A DNA stretch of 40,276 nt from Verrucomicrobiia bacterium (GTDB taxonomy: Bacteria; Verrucomicrobiota; Verrucomicrobiia; JABWAM01). Below, piece after piece: positions 7,843 through 15,689 of the stretch; position 1 is the first letter of the stretch; every line of letters begins with the position of its first letter. Below the pieces are notes generated by a model. It had not been told where the DNA came from, searched no databases, and saw nothing but the letters and a program-made list of their open reading frames with translations. A program made the translations under genes and the position numbers. The stretch lies in assembly GCA_028687435.1 (NCBI GenBank), contig JAQUAF010000050.1, forward strand, positions 1-40,276, written 5' to 3'.

Positions 7843-8961
7843 TCAGTTTTGGGTGGGTGAACTGGCGCCTGCCAGATTATATCCGCAGAAAAAGTGTTTT
7901 GCAAAAGGAAATGACTTGCCATCAAAAATGTCACCAGGAACATTTTTCCCCGTGGATATTAGAGCCAATGGCAGATGGGTGCTGCGAGCTGCTTCCAATA
8001 TCTTGCCAAATCGATGTTCCAGGTCGGCCTGAGTCAAGGCCAGTCCGGAGAGGCGCAGGGGGGACAGGCTTTCCCTGACCAGTTCCCAATTACGCAGATC
8101 CGAAGCCAGACTGGCGGCAAGCAAGACTTGGGCGTGCGGATGGAGGCGGTAAATGCCGGGGATGGACTGCCAGGTTTCCGGTGAATAGGGGGAAACCCCA
8201 TTGTAATCGACCAGAATCTGGGTTTGAGGGTCTGTGGCGGCGGTTATTTTGGAGAGTTCGGAGAGATCGAAGATGTGTTTGAGCGGAATTTGAAGGATTT
8301 CGCTGTAAAGGGAGAGTTCCTCGGATGGGCCGGGGCGGGTCATGTCTGCGGAAACCAGCATCACCCGGTCCTTTTTCAGGAGGCTGAGACGGGCGGCGAT
8401 TTTGATCAGCAGCAGGGTTTTGCCGCAGCCCGGCATGCCAAAAAGCACAGTGCAGCGACCCGTGTTTGAGGGAAACAGATTGTTCCAGCCCAGGCGGCGG
8501 AGCCTGCGATCCAGGTCAGCCATGCATTTTGGGATGTCGAGGGAAGGATTAAGGCTGGTCCATTCGGCGATGAGTTCCAGCGCGTGGTGCGAACTCAGTC
8601 CGTTTTTTACCAGAAAATCGAGCAGGGGATGTTTGAGGGGGGCATTTTCGACCTGGGAACGCGCCCATTGGACTCGTTCCAATTGTTGCATGGAGGAACG
8701 GAAGCCATCGAGTTCTTCGCGCAGGTTTTTGATGTCTTGCGCGCCATTTTTCTCGAAGGTTTCAGCCGGGGACGGAGGCTGGGATGGGGCGGTTTGAGGG
8801 CGTTTGGCTGTGACCTCAATGGTTTCCCGGGGGTTGCGAAACATTCCCTGGCGGGAGACGATTTTTTCCACATGCAGAATGACGGCTTCCGGACCCCAAC
8901 GTTGCCTGACGGCTTCGATGGCTTCCTGGAGAGTGGGGGCTTGAAAACGTTCGATGTCCAT
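7843..8961 (-). CDS. flhF: FlhF-like SRP-family GTPase with degenerate G motifs
   Basis: 372 aa with FlhF layout: an N-terminal B domain (DIERFQAPTLQEAIEAVRQRWGPEAVIL), a linker with a coiled-coil-like stretch (about 75-105), an N domain, and an NG-type nucleotide-binding domain from about 165. FlhF in other bacteria helps place the flagellum at the pole. The P-loop is GMPGCGKT (175-182), so nucleotide binding looks possible. However, the G3 motif normally reading DTAG is DYNG (252-255), and the G4 TKxD motif is replaced by TQADLE. GTP hydrolysis or guanine specificity may be lost. It follows flhA as usual; no flhG is seen. The spacer before it (8962-9060) contains short word-like repeats. 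Confidence 0.88.
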   Translation of the reverse strand: MDIERFQAPTLQEAIEAVRQRWGPEAVILHVEKIVSRQGMFRNPRETIEVTAKRPQTAPSQPPSPAETFEKNGAQDIKNLREELDGFRSSMQQLERVQWARSQVENAPLKHPLLDFLVKNGLSSHHALELIAEWTSLNPSLDIPKCMADLDRRLRRLGWNNLFPSNTGRCTVLFGMPGCGKTLLLIKIAARLSLLKKDRVMLVSADMTRPGPSEELSLYSEILQIPLKHIFDLSELSKITAATDPQTQILVDYNGVSPYSPETWQSIPGIYRLHPHAQVLLAASLASDLRNWELVRESLSPLRLSGLALTQADLEHRFGKILEAARSTHLPLALISTGKNVPGDIFDGKSFPFAKHFFCGYNLAGASSPTQN

Positions 8962-8969
8962 GTTTCTGA

Positions 8970-9006
8970 GATTCGAGATTCAAGGCTGAAGATTCAAGAC
9001 TCGAAA
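8970..9006. repeat. Short word-like repeat spacer between flhA and flhF
   Basis: The 99-bp flhA-flhF gap holds repeats of the word GATTC(G/A)AG, with one copy pair GATTCAAG at about 8977 and 8991, ending in a partly inverted ACTCGAA. A related tract (GGAGACTGAAGGCTGAAGAC) lies at 14243-14268 between fliP and fliO. The function is unknown. Confidence 0.5.
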
Positions 9007-9060
9007 TGGCGGATGGAGTTTAAGGCATTGTGGCGCATTCGCAATTTTGAATCCTTGATT

Positions 9061-11160
9061 TTAGCTTGCGGCGTTGGGGACCATTCCCATGGTTTGGATT
9101 TCGGTGCGTTCGGGCAGTTCATTGTAAGCGAGGATGGTCAGGTTTCGGAATGTGCCTTCAAAGAAGCGCCGCAGGGCCAGCCGGATGATGGGGGAACAAA
9201 GCAGGAGGGGTTGGATGCCCCGGGAGGCCATTTGCTTGGTTTTTTCTCCGAGCTGATTGATGAGATGGCGTGCGAGGCCGGGATCCAGGGCAAGGGTGAC
9301 TTCATGCTGGTTCTGGCGCATGGATTGGGCCAGGCGCTGTTCGAGCTCCGGATCGAGGGTGATGGCGGCCAGATTGTTCTGGCCTCCGGTGACGACATTG
9401 CGGACCAATTCAAAAGGCAGGGATTTGCGGGCATGTTCGCTGAGTTCGTCGGGGTTTTTGGTGAGGGAGGCGTAGTCGGCGACTTTTTCCAGGATGACTC
9501 CCAGGTTGCGGATGGAAACCCCTTCCCGCAGCAGGTTTTGCAGCACGCGGTGGACAACGCCGATGCTGATCATGTTGGGGATCAATTCCTGAACCACGGC
9601 GGCATTGACTTCCTTGAGCTGGTCCAGGAGATTCTGGGTGTCCTGCCGGGAGAGCAGTTGATGGGCGTGGGCGCGGACTGTTTCGGCAAGGTGGGTGATG
9701 AGCACGGAGACGGGATCCACCACCGCAAATCCGAGTTGTTCCGCATTGCGGCGGTCGGGTTCCGCGATCCAGGTTGCCGGCAGGTTGAAGACCGGCTCGG
9801 TGACGACGCGTCCGTTGAGCGGACGCGAGGCGGTGCCGACGCCCATGGCCAGGAGATGGCTGGCATAGATTTCCCCCCGGGAGATTTCCGAACCGCGCAA
9901 CTGGATGGAGTAAACGTTGCCACCCAACAGCGGATTGTCGCGGATGCGGATGGGGTTGATGACGATGCCCAGTTCGCTGGAGAGATTTTTGCGCAGGGAG
10001 GTGACGCGCTCGATGAGGTCGCCGCCCTTGCTTCGGTCAAGGAAAGTGATGATGTTGTAGCCGATTTCGATTTGCAGCGCCTCGGCTTTGAGCCATTCCT
10101 CGGCCTTTTCGGCGGCGGAGGCGGGTTTGGCGGGTTTGCCGGGTTCGCCGGGTTCGACGCCGGGATGGGCTTCCGTAGAGGCTTTTTCGGCGGTGCTTTT
10201 TTCAATCATTTTCCCCAGGCCGTAAAAACCGAGGGAGAGCAGGACGAAAGCCCACCACGGGAAGCCGGGAATGAAGACCATGCAGGCCATGATGACGGAC
10301 ACGACGTAAAGCCCCTTGTGATGGGAGAGCATCTGGTGGGTGATGTCCTGCCCGAGGTTTTCCTTGGACGCGGTGCGGGTGACGAGCAGGCCGGCGGCGG
10401 TTGAGATCAGCAGGGAGGGAATCTGGGTGACAAGGCCGTCCCCAATGGTCAGCAGGGTGTAATGTTGGGCTGCGGTTGCCAGATCCATGCCTTTTTGAAG
10501 GACCCCGATGGCCAGGCCGCCGAGGATGTTGATGAGGATGATGATCAATCCGGCGACGGCATCGCCGCGGACGAATTTGCTGGCGCCGTCCATGGCGCCG
10601 TAGAAATCCGCTTCCTCCTGCATTTTGAGACGGCGTTTGCGGGCTTCGGGCTCGTTGATCAGGCCCGCATTGAGATCGGAATCGATGCTCATCTGTTTGC
10701 CGGGCATGGCATCCAGGGTGAACCGGGCGGCGACTTCGGCGACGCGTCCGGAACCGCGTGTGATGACGACGAAATTGATGGTGATCAGGATGAGGAAGAC
10801 CACGATGCCCACGACGTAATTGCCCTGGATGACGAATGTGCCGAACGCGTTGATCAGGTGTCCGGCCTCGCCTGTGTCGAGAATGGAGCGCGTGGTGGCG
10901 ACGTTCATGGAGAGCCGGAAGAGAGTGATGAACAGCAGGATGGTGGGAAAGCCGGAGAATTGGACGGGTTCCCGGATGTAGATGACCGTCATGATGATCA
11001 TCAGGGACAGCGCCAGGGCGAAGGTGAGCAGCAGATCGATGAAGAGAGGGGGAAGGGGGATGACGAGGAATACCACCACGGCGACGGTAATGAGGCCGAA
11101 GAGGATGTCGCCTCGGTGGATGAGAATATCCAGAAGAGGAGCGGGGCGTTCAGGAGGCAT
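9061..11160 (-). CDS. flhA: Flagellar export gate protein FlhA
   Basis: 699-aa inner-membrane component of the flagellar type III export gate, normal length. The N-terminal half has about eight transmembrane helices and the FHIPEP-type signature region (PTILLFITLFRLSMNVATTRSIL; RFTLDAMPGKQMSIDSDLNAG). A Pro/Gly/Ala/Glu-rich linker at about 325-345 precedes the cytoplasmic domain that forms the nonameric ring docking substrates and chaperones. The cytoplasmic domain has VVDPVSVLITHLAE and the VLQNLLREGVSIRNLGVILE stretch common to FlhA/SctV proteins. The start overlaps the end of flhB by 11 bp and lacks a Shine-Dalgarno sequence. It could in principle be a non-flagellar SctV, but all neighbours are flagellar. 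Confidence 0.97.
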   Translation of the reverse strand: MPPERPAPLLDILIHRGDILFGLITVAVVVFLVIPLPPLFIDLLLTFALALSLMIIMTVIYIREPVQFSGFPTILLFITLFRLSMNVATTRSILDTGEAGHLINAFGTFVIQGNYVVGIVVFLILITINFVVITRGSGRVAEVAARFTLDAMPGKQMSIDSDLNAGLINEPEARKRRLKMQEEADFYGAMDGASKFVRGDAVAGLIIILINILGGLAIGVLQKGMDLATAAQHYTLLTIGDGLVTQIPSLLISTAAGLLVTRTASKENLGQDITHQMLSHHKGLYVVSVIMACMVFIPGFPWWAFVLLSLGFYGLGKMIEKSTAEKASTEAHPGVEPGEPGKPAKPASAAEKAEEWLKAEALQIEIGYNIITFLDRSKGGDLIERVTSLRKNLSSELGIVINPIRIRDNPLLGGNVYSIQLRGSEISRGEIYASHLLAMGVGTASRPLNGRVVTEPVFNLPATWIAEPDRRNAEQLGFAVVDPVSVLITHLAETVRAHAHQLLSRQDTQNLLDQLKEVNAAVVQELIPNMISIGVVHRVLQNLLREGVSIRNLGVILEKVADYASLTKNPDELSEHARKSLPFELVRNVVTGGQNNLAAITLDPELEQRLAQSMRQNQHEVTLALDPGLARHLINQLGEKTKQMASRGIQPLLLCSPIIRLALRRFFEGTFRNLTILAYNELPERTEIQTMGMVPNAAS

Positions 11161-12334
11161 GGGTGGACGGGGTTGAGGGTTTCAGATGAGGCGGTGGAAC
11201 CAGTGTTCCAAGGGTGGACATGGGTTGCCGTCTGGCGGCGGGTCCGGGCTGTTCCTGCCGTTTGGCGGACAGGCGGTACACCTGGGCCAGGACGAGCGCC
11301 ACGGCCTGGTAAAAGGCGGAGGGGATTTCGGCGCCAAGCGGGCATTTGCGGTAGAGGCCGCGGGCCAGGGGCTTGTTTTCGATGATCGGCACGCCGTGTT
11401 TGCGGGCAAGAGCCTTGATTTCCTGGGCCTGCAACCTCACGCCCTTGGCAACAACCTTGGGCGCTTTCATGGCGTTGCGGTCATAACGCAGGGCAACCGC
11501 CACATGGGTGGGGTTGGTGACCACCACGGTGGCCTTGGGCACTTCAAACCGCATGTGACGGACTTTGCGCAACTGTTGTATGAATTTTTCGATCATCTTG
11601 CCGCGGATTTTCTTCTTCACTTCAGGATTGGTTTCGCTTTGCTTGCCTTCATCCTTCACTTCATCCTTGGTCATCCGGAGGTTTTTTTCGTACTGCCAGC
11701 GTTGGTAAGCGTAATCGGCCGCGCTGATGACCACCATGGCCGTGACGAATCTCCATCCGATGGAAAGGGTTGTTTCGAACAGGAAATTCACCAATTCATT
11801 GGGGGTGGAGGGGCGGTTGAAGACATCGGACGAAAAGGCTTCGATGATTTTGTTTTTGCAGGCAAAGAACAGGAAAGTGACTTTGACCAGCGCGCTTGCG
11901 CTTCGCACCAGGTTGGCAGGGGAGAACAATCTTTGAAAACCGCTAAGCGGGTTGAGGTTGCTCCACTTGGGGGAGAGGGGTTCGGTGGTGAATTCAAAGC
12001 CGGCCTGGCTGAATCCCGCGACCAGGGAGAGCGCCATGACAATGCCCAGCCACAATCCGGTCGCGCCAAACAGGGTGAGGGCGAGGGACGCAAAAGAGGT
12101 TCCGGTATAAGGAGTGGTGGAGGACACCAGGCGCGCGCTGAGGAATGCCTGCTGCGTGAAATGGATGAGTTCCCTCCCGATCAATGGGCCGAACCAGGTC
12201 AGGGCAACCAAACCGCCGATGATGATCACCGTGCCGTTTATATCCATGCTTTTGGCCACCACGCCCTTCTGCCGCGATTCACTGCGGTGTTTGGGTGTCG
12301 CCTGTTCTGTTTTATCTGAGTCGTCAAAAAACAT
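11150..12334 (-). CDS. flhB: Flagellar export switch protein FlhB
   Basis: 394-aa export-gate protein that switches substrate class from rod/hook to filament. The N-terminus DKTEQATPKHRSESRQKG is diagnostic, followed by four transmembrane helices. The cytoplasmic domain contains the NPTH autocleavage site within VVVTNPTHVAVALRYD and the following KGVRLQAQEIKALARKHGVPI segment. The C-terminal tail after about residue 350 is Pro/Gln-rich and longer than in minimal FlhB. The MFFDD start at 12334 is chosen because upstream codons in the same frame belong to fliR read out of frame. It sits four bases after fliR and overlaps flhA. Confidence 0.96.
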   Translation of the reverse strand: MFFDDSDKTEQATPKHRSESRQKGVVAKSMDINGTVIIIGGLVALTWFGPLIGRELIHFTQQAFLSARLVSSTTPYTGTSFASLALTLFGATGLWLGIVMALSLVAGFSQAGFEFTTEPLSPKWSNLNPLSGFQRLFSPANLVRSASALVKVTFLFFACKNKIIEAFSSDVFNRPSTPNELVNFLFETTLSIGWRFVTAMVVISAADYAYQRWQYEKNLRMTKDEVKDEGKQSETNPEVKKKIRGKMIEKFIQQLRKVRHMRFEVPKATVVVTNPTHVAVALRYDRNAMKAPKVVAKGVRLQAQEIKALARKHGVPIIENKPLARGLYRKCPLGAEIPSAFYQAVALVLAQVYRLSAKRQEQPGPAARRQPMSTLGTLVPPPHLKPSTPSTHAS

Positions 12335-12338
12335 GGGG

Positions 12339-13109
12339 TCAGGAGGCTTTGATGGCGTGCAACAATTGCTGCCAATGAGTTGGAACAAGGTTGAGATGCT
12401 GCTGCATGACGTTGACCAGATAGGGGGTGAGTATGATGATGGAGGGGATGCCGAGAAGAATCTTGAGAGTGAAGGTTTCAAAAAAGATGTTGATGCCCTG
12501 AACGGCGCGGGCGAGCAGTCCCATTGCCAGGGAAAGCAGAAACATCAGCGCCACGATGGGAGCGGCAATTTCAATGGCGCCGGCGAAGATGTGGCACGAA
12601 AGCGTCAGCAAGACCGTGCCGGTTTCAAGGGATATGGAGGTGATGGGGGGGGGGAGGATTTGAAAAATGCGCGTCCATAAAACCAGCAGGTTCTCGAAAA
12701 ATCCGGATGACCAGAAAATCAGGGCGATGATGCTCAATGCCATGGTGCCGAAGGGACTGGAGGGTGTGCCGCTCAAGGGATTCATCTGCATGGCGGCCTG
12801 GAAACCGATTTCGCTGTCGATCCATTGGACGCCTGTCACGATTCCGGCGATGATCAGGCGGATGACAAAGGCAAACAAGGTGCCGATAAAGGTTTCAAGG
12901 ACGAGCGCAATGGTCAGATCGGGAATCGTGGCTGGTTGAAACGCGGAGACCGGAACCAAGGGGGTGATGACCAGGCTTGTCCAGAGCGCGATTCCGGCCC
13001 TGACAGCCTTTGGGATTCGAAGTTCGGATAACATGGGGAAAAAGGCGATCAGTGAGGCGGTGCGGCCCATGACCAGCAGAAAGTGCCAGGGTGAAAGGTC
13101 GAATGTCAT
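12339..13109 (-). CDS. fliR: Flagellar export gate protein FliR
   Basis: 256-aa hydrophobic protein of the FliPQR export-gate core, with about six membrane segments. Family features are the early SPWHFLLVMGRTASLIAFFPMLSE, WIDSEIGFQAAMQMNP and the C-terminal AMGLLARAVQGINIFFETFTLKILLG. The start at 13109 overlaps the fliQ stop (ATGA); the longer open frame upstream is fliQ read in another frame. FliR interacts with FlhB, whose gene follows directly. Confidence 0.95.
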   Translation of the reverse strand: MTFDLSPWHFLLVMGRTASLIAFFPMLSELRIPKAVRAGIALWTSLVITPLVPVSAFQPATIPDLTIALVLETFIGTLFAFVIRLIIAGIVTGVQWIDSEIGFQAAMQMNPLSGTPSSPFGTMALSIIALIFWSSGFFENLLVLWTRIFQILPPPITSISLETGTVLLTLSCHIFAGAIEIAAPIVALMFLLSLAMGLLARAVQGINIFFETFTLKILLGIPSIIILTPYLVNVMQQHLNLVPTHWQQLLHAIKAS

Positions 13110-13375
13110 TTTGCAAAGTCCGGCAACCGTTGAATGATGCCGACGGTGAAATAGGTGACCTGGTGCAGCATCCAGGGACCGCCCAGCACCAGGGCGATGC
13201 TGATGATGACGGCCTTGGGAACGAAGGTCAGGGTCATTTCCTGTACGGAGGTCACCGTTTGCATGATGCTGATGGCCACCCCCACCACGAGGGTCAAAAG
13301 CAGAATGGGGCCGCCGAGCATGAAGGCTTGAGTGATGGTTTCCTTGAGCAATTGAAGGGCGACGTCGACATTCAT
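13106..13375 (-). CDS. fliQ: Flagellar export gate protein FliQ
   Basis: 89 aa with two transmembrane helices, exactly the size and fold of FliQ. The sequence MNVDVALQLLKETI leads into the first helix, and VQEMTLTFVPKAVI forms the conserved loop before the second. It is part of the FliP5-Q4-R1 export pore. The ATG is preceded by a C-rich run (CTCTCCCCCC on the coding strand) and not a Shine-Dalgarno sequence. It lies between fliP and fliR in the standard order. Confidence 0.95.
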   Translation of the reverse strand: MNVDVALQLLKETITQAFMLGGPILLLTLVVGVAISIMQTVTSVQEMTLTFVPKAVIISIALVLGGPWMLHQVTYFTVGIIQRLPDFAK

Positions 13376-13395
13376 GGGGGGAGAGGGGGTTGGGA

Positions 13396-14196
13396 TTATT
13401 GGAAGCTTTGCACGAGCGAACGAATGAGGATGTTCCAGCCGTCGGCAAGGATGAAGACGAGGATTTTCATGGGCATGGTGACCATCATGGGCGGCAGCAT
13501 CATCATTCCCATGGCCATCAGGATTGATGAGACCACCATGTCAATCACCAGAAAGGGGAGGAATATGACGAAGCCCATTTGAAAAGCGGTTCGCAGCTCG
13601 CTGATCATGAATGCGGGGATGACGGCTTGGATGGGCAGATCCGCAGGACTTTTGATGACCGGTGGCGGGTTGGCCGGGTCCTTGGGCATCATGGAAAGAA
13701 GCAGGTGAAGGTCTTTTTCCCGGGTATGTTTCAGCATGAATTGTTTGAGGGGCGCGCTGGCGCGCTGGATGGCGGTTTGCAACTCGATCTTTTTCTCCTG
13801 CAGGGGAACCAGGGCTTCGCGATGGATTTGTGAGAAGATGGGAAACATGATGAACCCGGTCAGAAAAAGGGAGAGCGCAATAATCACCTGACTGCTGGGC
13901 TGTTGAATGCTCAGAGAGGTGCGGAGAAAGGACAGAACAACCACGAGGCGGGTGAAAGAAGTGGTCATGACGAGAAGGGAAGGGGCCAGGCTGAGCACCG
14001 TGAACAGCAGCAGAAGCTGCAAACCGGTGCTGACTTCGGTTCCGGTGTTTGTGCCGCCCAAGGAAACGTTCAATTGGACTCCTGGCGCCGTGGGGGGGGC
14101 GGAAGCTTGGCAGATTGAGCAAGCCAGAAATGTCAGAAGACATCCAAGAAGGATTTTTCCTGTTCTGCGGGAGAGAAACGTTGGGATGAGGTGCAT
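13396..14196 (-). CDS. fliP: Flagellar export gate protein FliP
   Basis: 266-aa core protein of the export gate. A cleavable signal peptide is visible (KILLGCLLTFLACSICQA, about 13-30), as in typical FliP. Next come LLLLFTVLSLAPSLLVMTTSFTRLVVVLSFLR, the central domain, and a C-terminal pair of helices (IPAFMISELRTAFQMGFVIFLPFLVIDMVV and ILMAMGMMMLPPMMVTMPMKILVFILADGW), all diagnostic. Length and motifs are complete. The 112-bp gap to fliO upstream contains a short repeat tract at 14243-14268 and an A-rich region. Confidence 0.96.
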   Translation of the reverse strand: MHLIPTFLSRRTGKILLGCLLTFLACSICQASAPPTAPGVQLNVSLGGTNTGTEVSTGLQLLLLFTVLSLAPSLLVMTTSFTRLVVVLSFLRTSLSIQQPSSQVIIALSLFLTGFIMFPIFSQIHREALVPLQEKKIELQTAIQRASAPLKQFMLKHTREKDLHLLLSMMPKDPANPPPVIKSPADLPIQAVIPAFMISELRTAFQMGFVIFLPFLVIDMVVSSILMAMGMMMLPPMMVTMPMKILVFILADGWNILIRSLVQSFQ

Positions 14197-14308
14197 AGGC
14201 TACCCCATCAGAAGCAACTATTATGCCAAAAGGAAAAGGGCTGGAGACTGAAGGCTGAAGACTGAAAGTAAGGACAAAACTTTAGAAATAGAGGAAAAAA
14301 ATGCCGAT

Positions 14309-14629
14309 TTAATCTGGAATTGTAAATTGCAAGTCTTTATTTTGTCGTGATGTCTGCGGTTCGACTTCCGAGTTTTTATTATTATTGTCAATATTAATTA
14401 TTTGATTTCCGCTTGGGGAAGCAACCAAAAGCATGCTTTGGTTGCGGACTTCAATCAGGTAGAGGGAAGTTCGGGCGCCGAGGCTGATGCATTCGACCAC
14501 GTGGATTTCTTTTTTTTGAACATTTTTCCGAAGCCACAGCCCGATTCCCTGTTTGGTTTTGACTGCATACCAAACATAGAGAAGAGCGGCATAAAGCAGG
14601 GCGATGAGTAGAAGTTGAAACCAGTCCAT
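14309..14629 (-). CDS. fliO: FliO-like flagellar biosynthesis protein
   Basis: 106 aa. One N-terminal membrane helix (about 4-24) is followed by a short cytoplasmic domain with KKEIHVVECISLGARTSLYLIEVRNQSMLLVASP. This is the beta-strand pattern (strand, LG.R.SLYLVEV, LLVG) of FliO/FliZ-type proteins, which help FliP assemble. The tail is Asn/Gln-rich and poorly structured. The position between fliN and fliP is where fliO is expected. Identity rests on that short pattern, the topology and the position, since FliO is weakly conserved. Confidence 0.8.
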   Translation of the reverse strand: MDWFQLLLIALLYAALLYVWYAVKTKQGIGLWLRKNVQKKEIHVVECISLGARTSLYLIEVRNQSMLLVASPSGNQIINIDNNNKNSEVEPQTSRQNKDLQFTIPD

Positions 14630-14641
14630 GAAGGGGGGGGC

Positions 14642-14959
14642 TCAGGCGGGTTTGGCTGCTGCGGGCGGGGCGGCGGGAGCAGCGGCATCGGGGTTTTCCT
14701 GGTCGGTGATCAGATTGGTGATCTTGATGCCGTAGTTATTGTCAACGACCACAACTTCTCCCTTGGCCACCAGTTTGCGGTTCACGTAGAGACAGACCGG
14801 TTCGTCGGACTTCTTGTTGAGTTCGATGACTGATCCGGAGGCAAGTTTCATCACGTCGCGCAGGGGCATTTCAGTGGTTCCCAACTCGACGGATATTTCC
14901 ACGGGGATATCCATGACCATGTCGAGCGGCTGGGCGGGAGTGTTGTTTGGGGGGCTCAT
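14642..14959 (-). CDS. fliN: Flagellar switch protein FliN
   Basis: 105-aa SpoA/FliN-domain protein of the C-ring. The domain spans about 13-85 with VMDIPVEISVELGTTEMPLRDVMKLASGSVIELNK and the DEPVCLYVNRKLVAKGEVVVVDNNYGIKIT strand pattern. The tail is a low-complexity Ala/Pro stretch. Normally FliN works with FliM and FliG, but neither gene is next to it here: fliL directly precedes fliN, with fliM missing from its usual place between them. The upstream sequence is C/A-rich without a Shine-Dalgarno sequence. Confidence 0.95.
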   Translation of the reverse strand: MSPPNNTPAQPLDMVMDIPVEISVELGTTEMPLRDVMKLASGSVIELNKKSDEPVCLYVNRKLVAKGEVVVVDNNYGIKITNLITDQENPDAAAPAAPPAAAKPA

Positions 14960-14979
14960 GGTTGGTTGGGGGTGTGATA

Positions 14980-15666
14980 TTATTGCACAATGAGTTCGGT
15001 GAAGTAAATGCTCGTAATCTGGCCTTTTTTCAGGGCGCTGTTGATGAGGGTCATGAGTTCCATGCGCAGTTTTTGCCGGATGTCGGCGGCTTCCAATTCA
15101 TCCAAGCGCTTGGAACTGAGCGTGGTGGTGACGATATCCTTGATTCTGGCCTCGTTCTTCTTCATTTCCTCGAGGACGGCGGGGGGGCCTTCGAAGTCCA
15201 TGCCGGCCCGGAGAAAACGCGATCCGCGGGTTCCGGCAATATTGACCACCTGCCCTTCGAGGGGGAAGCTTGCCGCTTTTTCGCCTTCGGCCGCGCCTCC
15301 TCCATGACCTCCTTTTTTTTCGCCTTCGTCCTTTTTTTCGCCATGTCCCGAAGCGTCAGACACTGGAGGACCGCCCAAGGCGTCGATTCGCACCGCCTTG
15401 ATACGGGGATGGAGGATGAACTTCGCGGTGGCCCATCCGGCTGCCGGCAGCAGGATGAGGACGCCGAGGAGGACAATGAGCGAGAAAAGAGGGTTTGGCG
15501 GCGGCGGTGCGGCGGGCGCGGCGGCGGCATCGCCTTCCTTGGCGTCGCCCTCCTTGGCTTTGGCCTCCGCCTCCTTGGCTGGCGGCTTGGGATCGGCGCC
15601 TTTGGCGGCGTCGGTTTTTTTGGCGTCGGGGGCGGGGGGAGCTGGTTTCTTTTCTGGCTCGGCCAT
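14980..15666 (-). CDS. fliL: Flagellar basal-body protein FliL
   Basis: 228 aa. The first about 58 residues are a repetitive Ala/Lys/Glu/Pro tail in the cytoplasm, then one transmembrane helix (about 60-85) and a periplasmic domain. A second charged His/Gly/Lys-rich linker (about 105-130) separates the helix from the FliL domain (FPLEGQVVNIAGTRGSRFLRAGMDFE to the C-terminal ITSIYFTELIVQ), which is the family pattern ending in V-Y-F-T-x-F/L-x-x-Q. FliL forms rings around the stator and supports torque. Both low-complexity stretches make it longer than the usual 150-180 aa. Confidence 0.92.
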   Translation of the reverse strand: MAEPEKKPAPPAPDAKKTDAAKGADPKPPAKEAEAKAKEGDAKEGDAAAAPAAPPPPNPLFSLIVLLGVLILLPAAGWATAKFILHPRIKAVRIDALGGPPVSDASGHGEKKDEGEKKGGHGGGAAEGEKAASFPLEGQVVNIAGTRGSRFLRAGMDFEGPPAVLEEMKKNEARIKDIVTTTLSSKRLDELEAADIRQKLRMELMTLINSALKKGQITSIYFTELIVQ

Positions 15667-15689
15667 GGCGGGATGATGAAGGCTGAGGG

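Noticed and set aside
7836..7850. AAAACTG-T-CAGTTTT palindrome at the flhF stop as a terminator or operator
   Set aside because: The perfect symmetry leaves a one-base loop, the stem is AT-rich, and no T-run follows on the minus strand, so termination is weakly supported.
8584..10404. 606-codon open frame on the plus strand across flhA and flhF
   Set aside because: It is antisense to two clear flagellar genes, is Gly/Asp-rich in a way typical of shadow frames, and has no domain.
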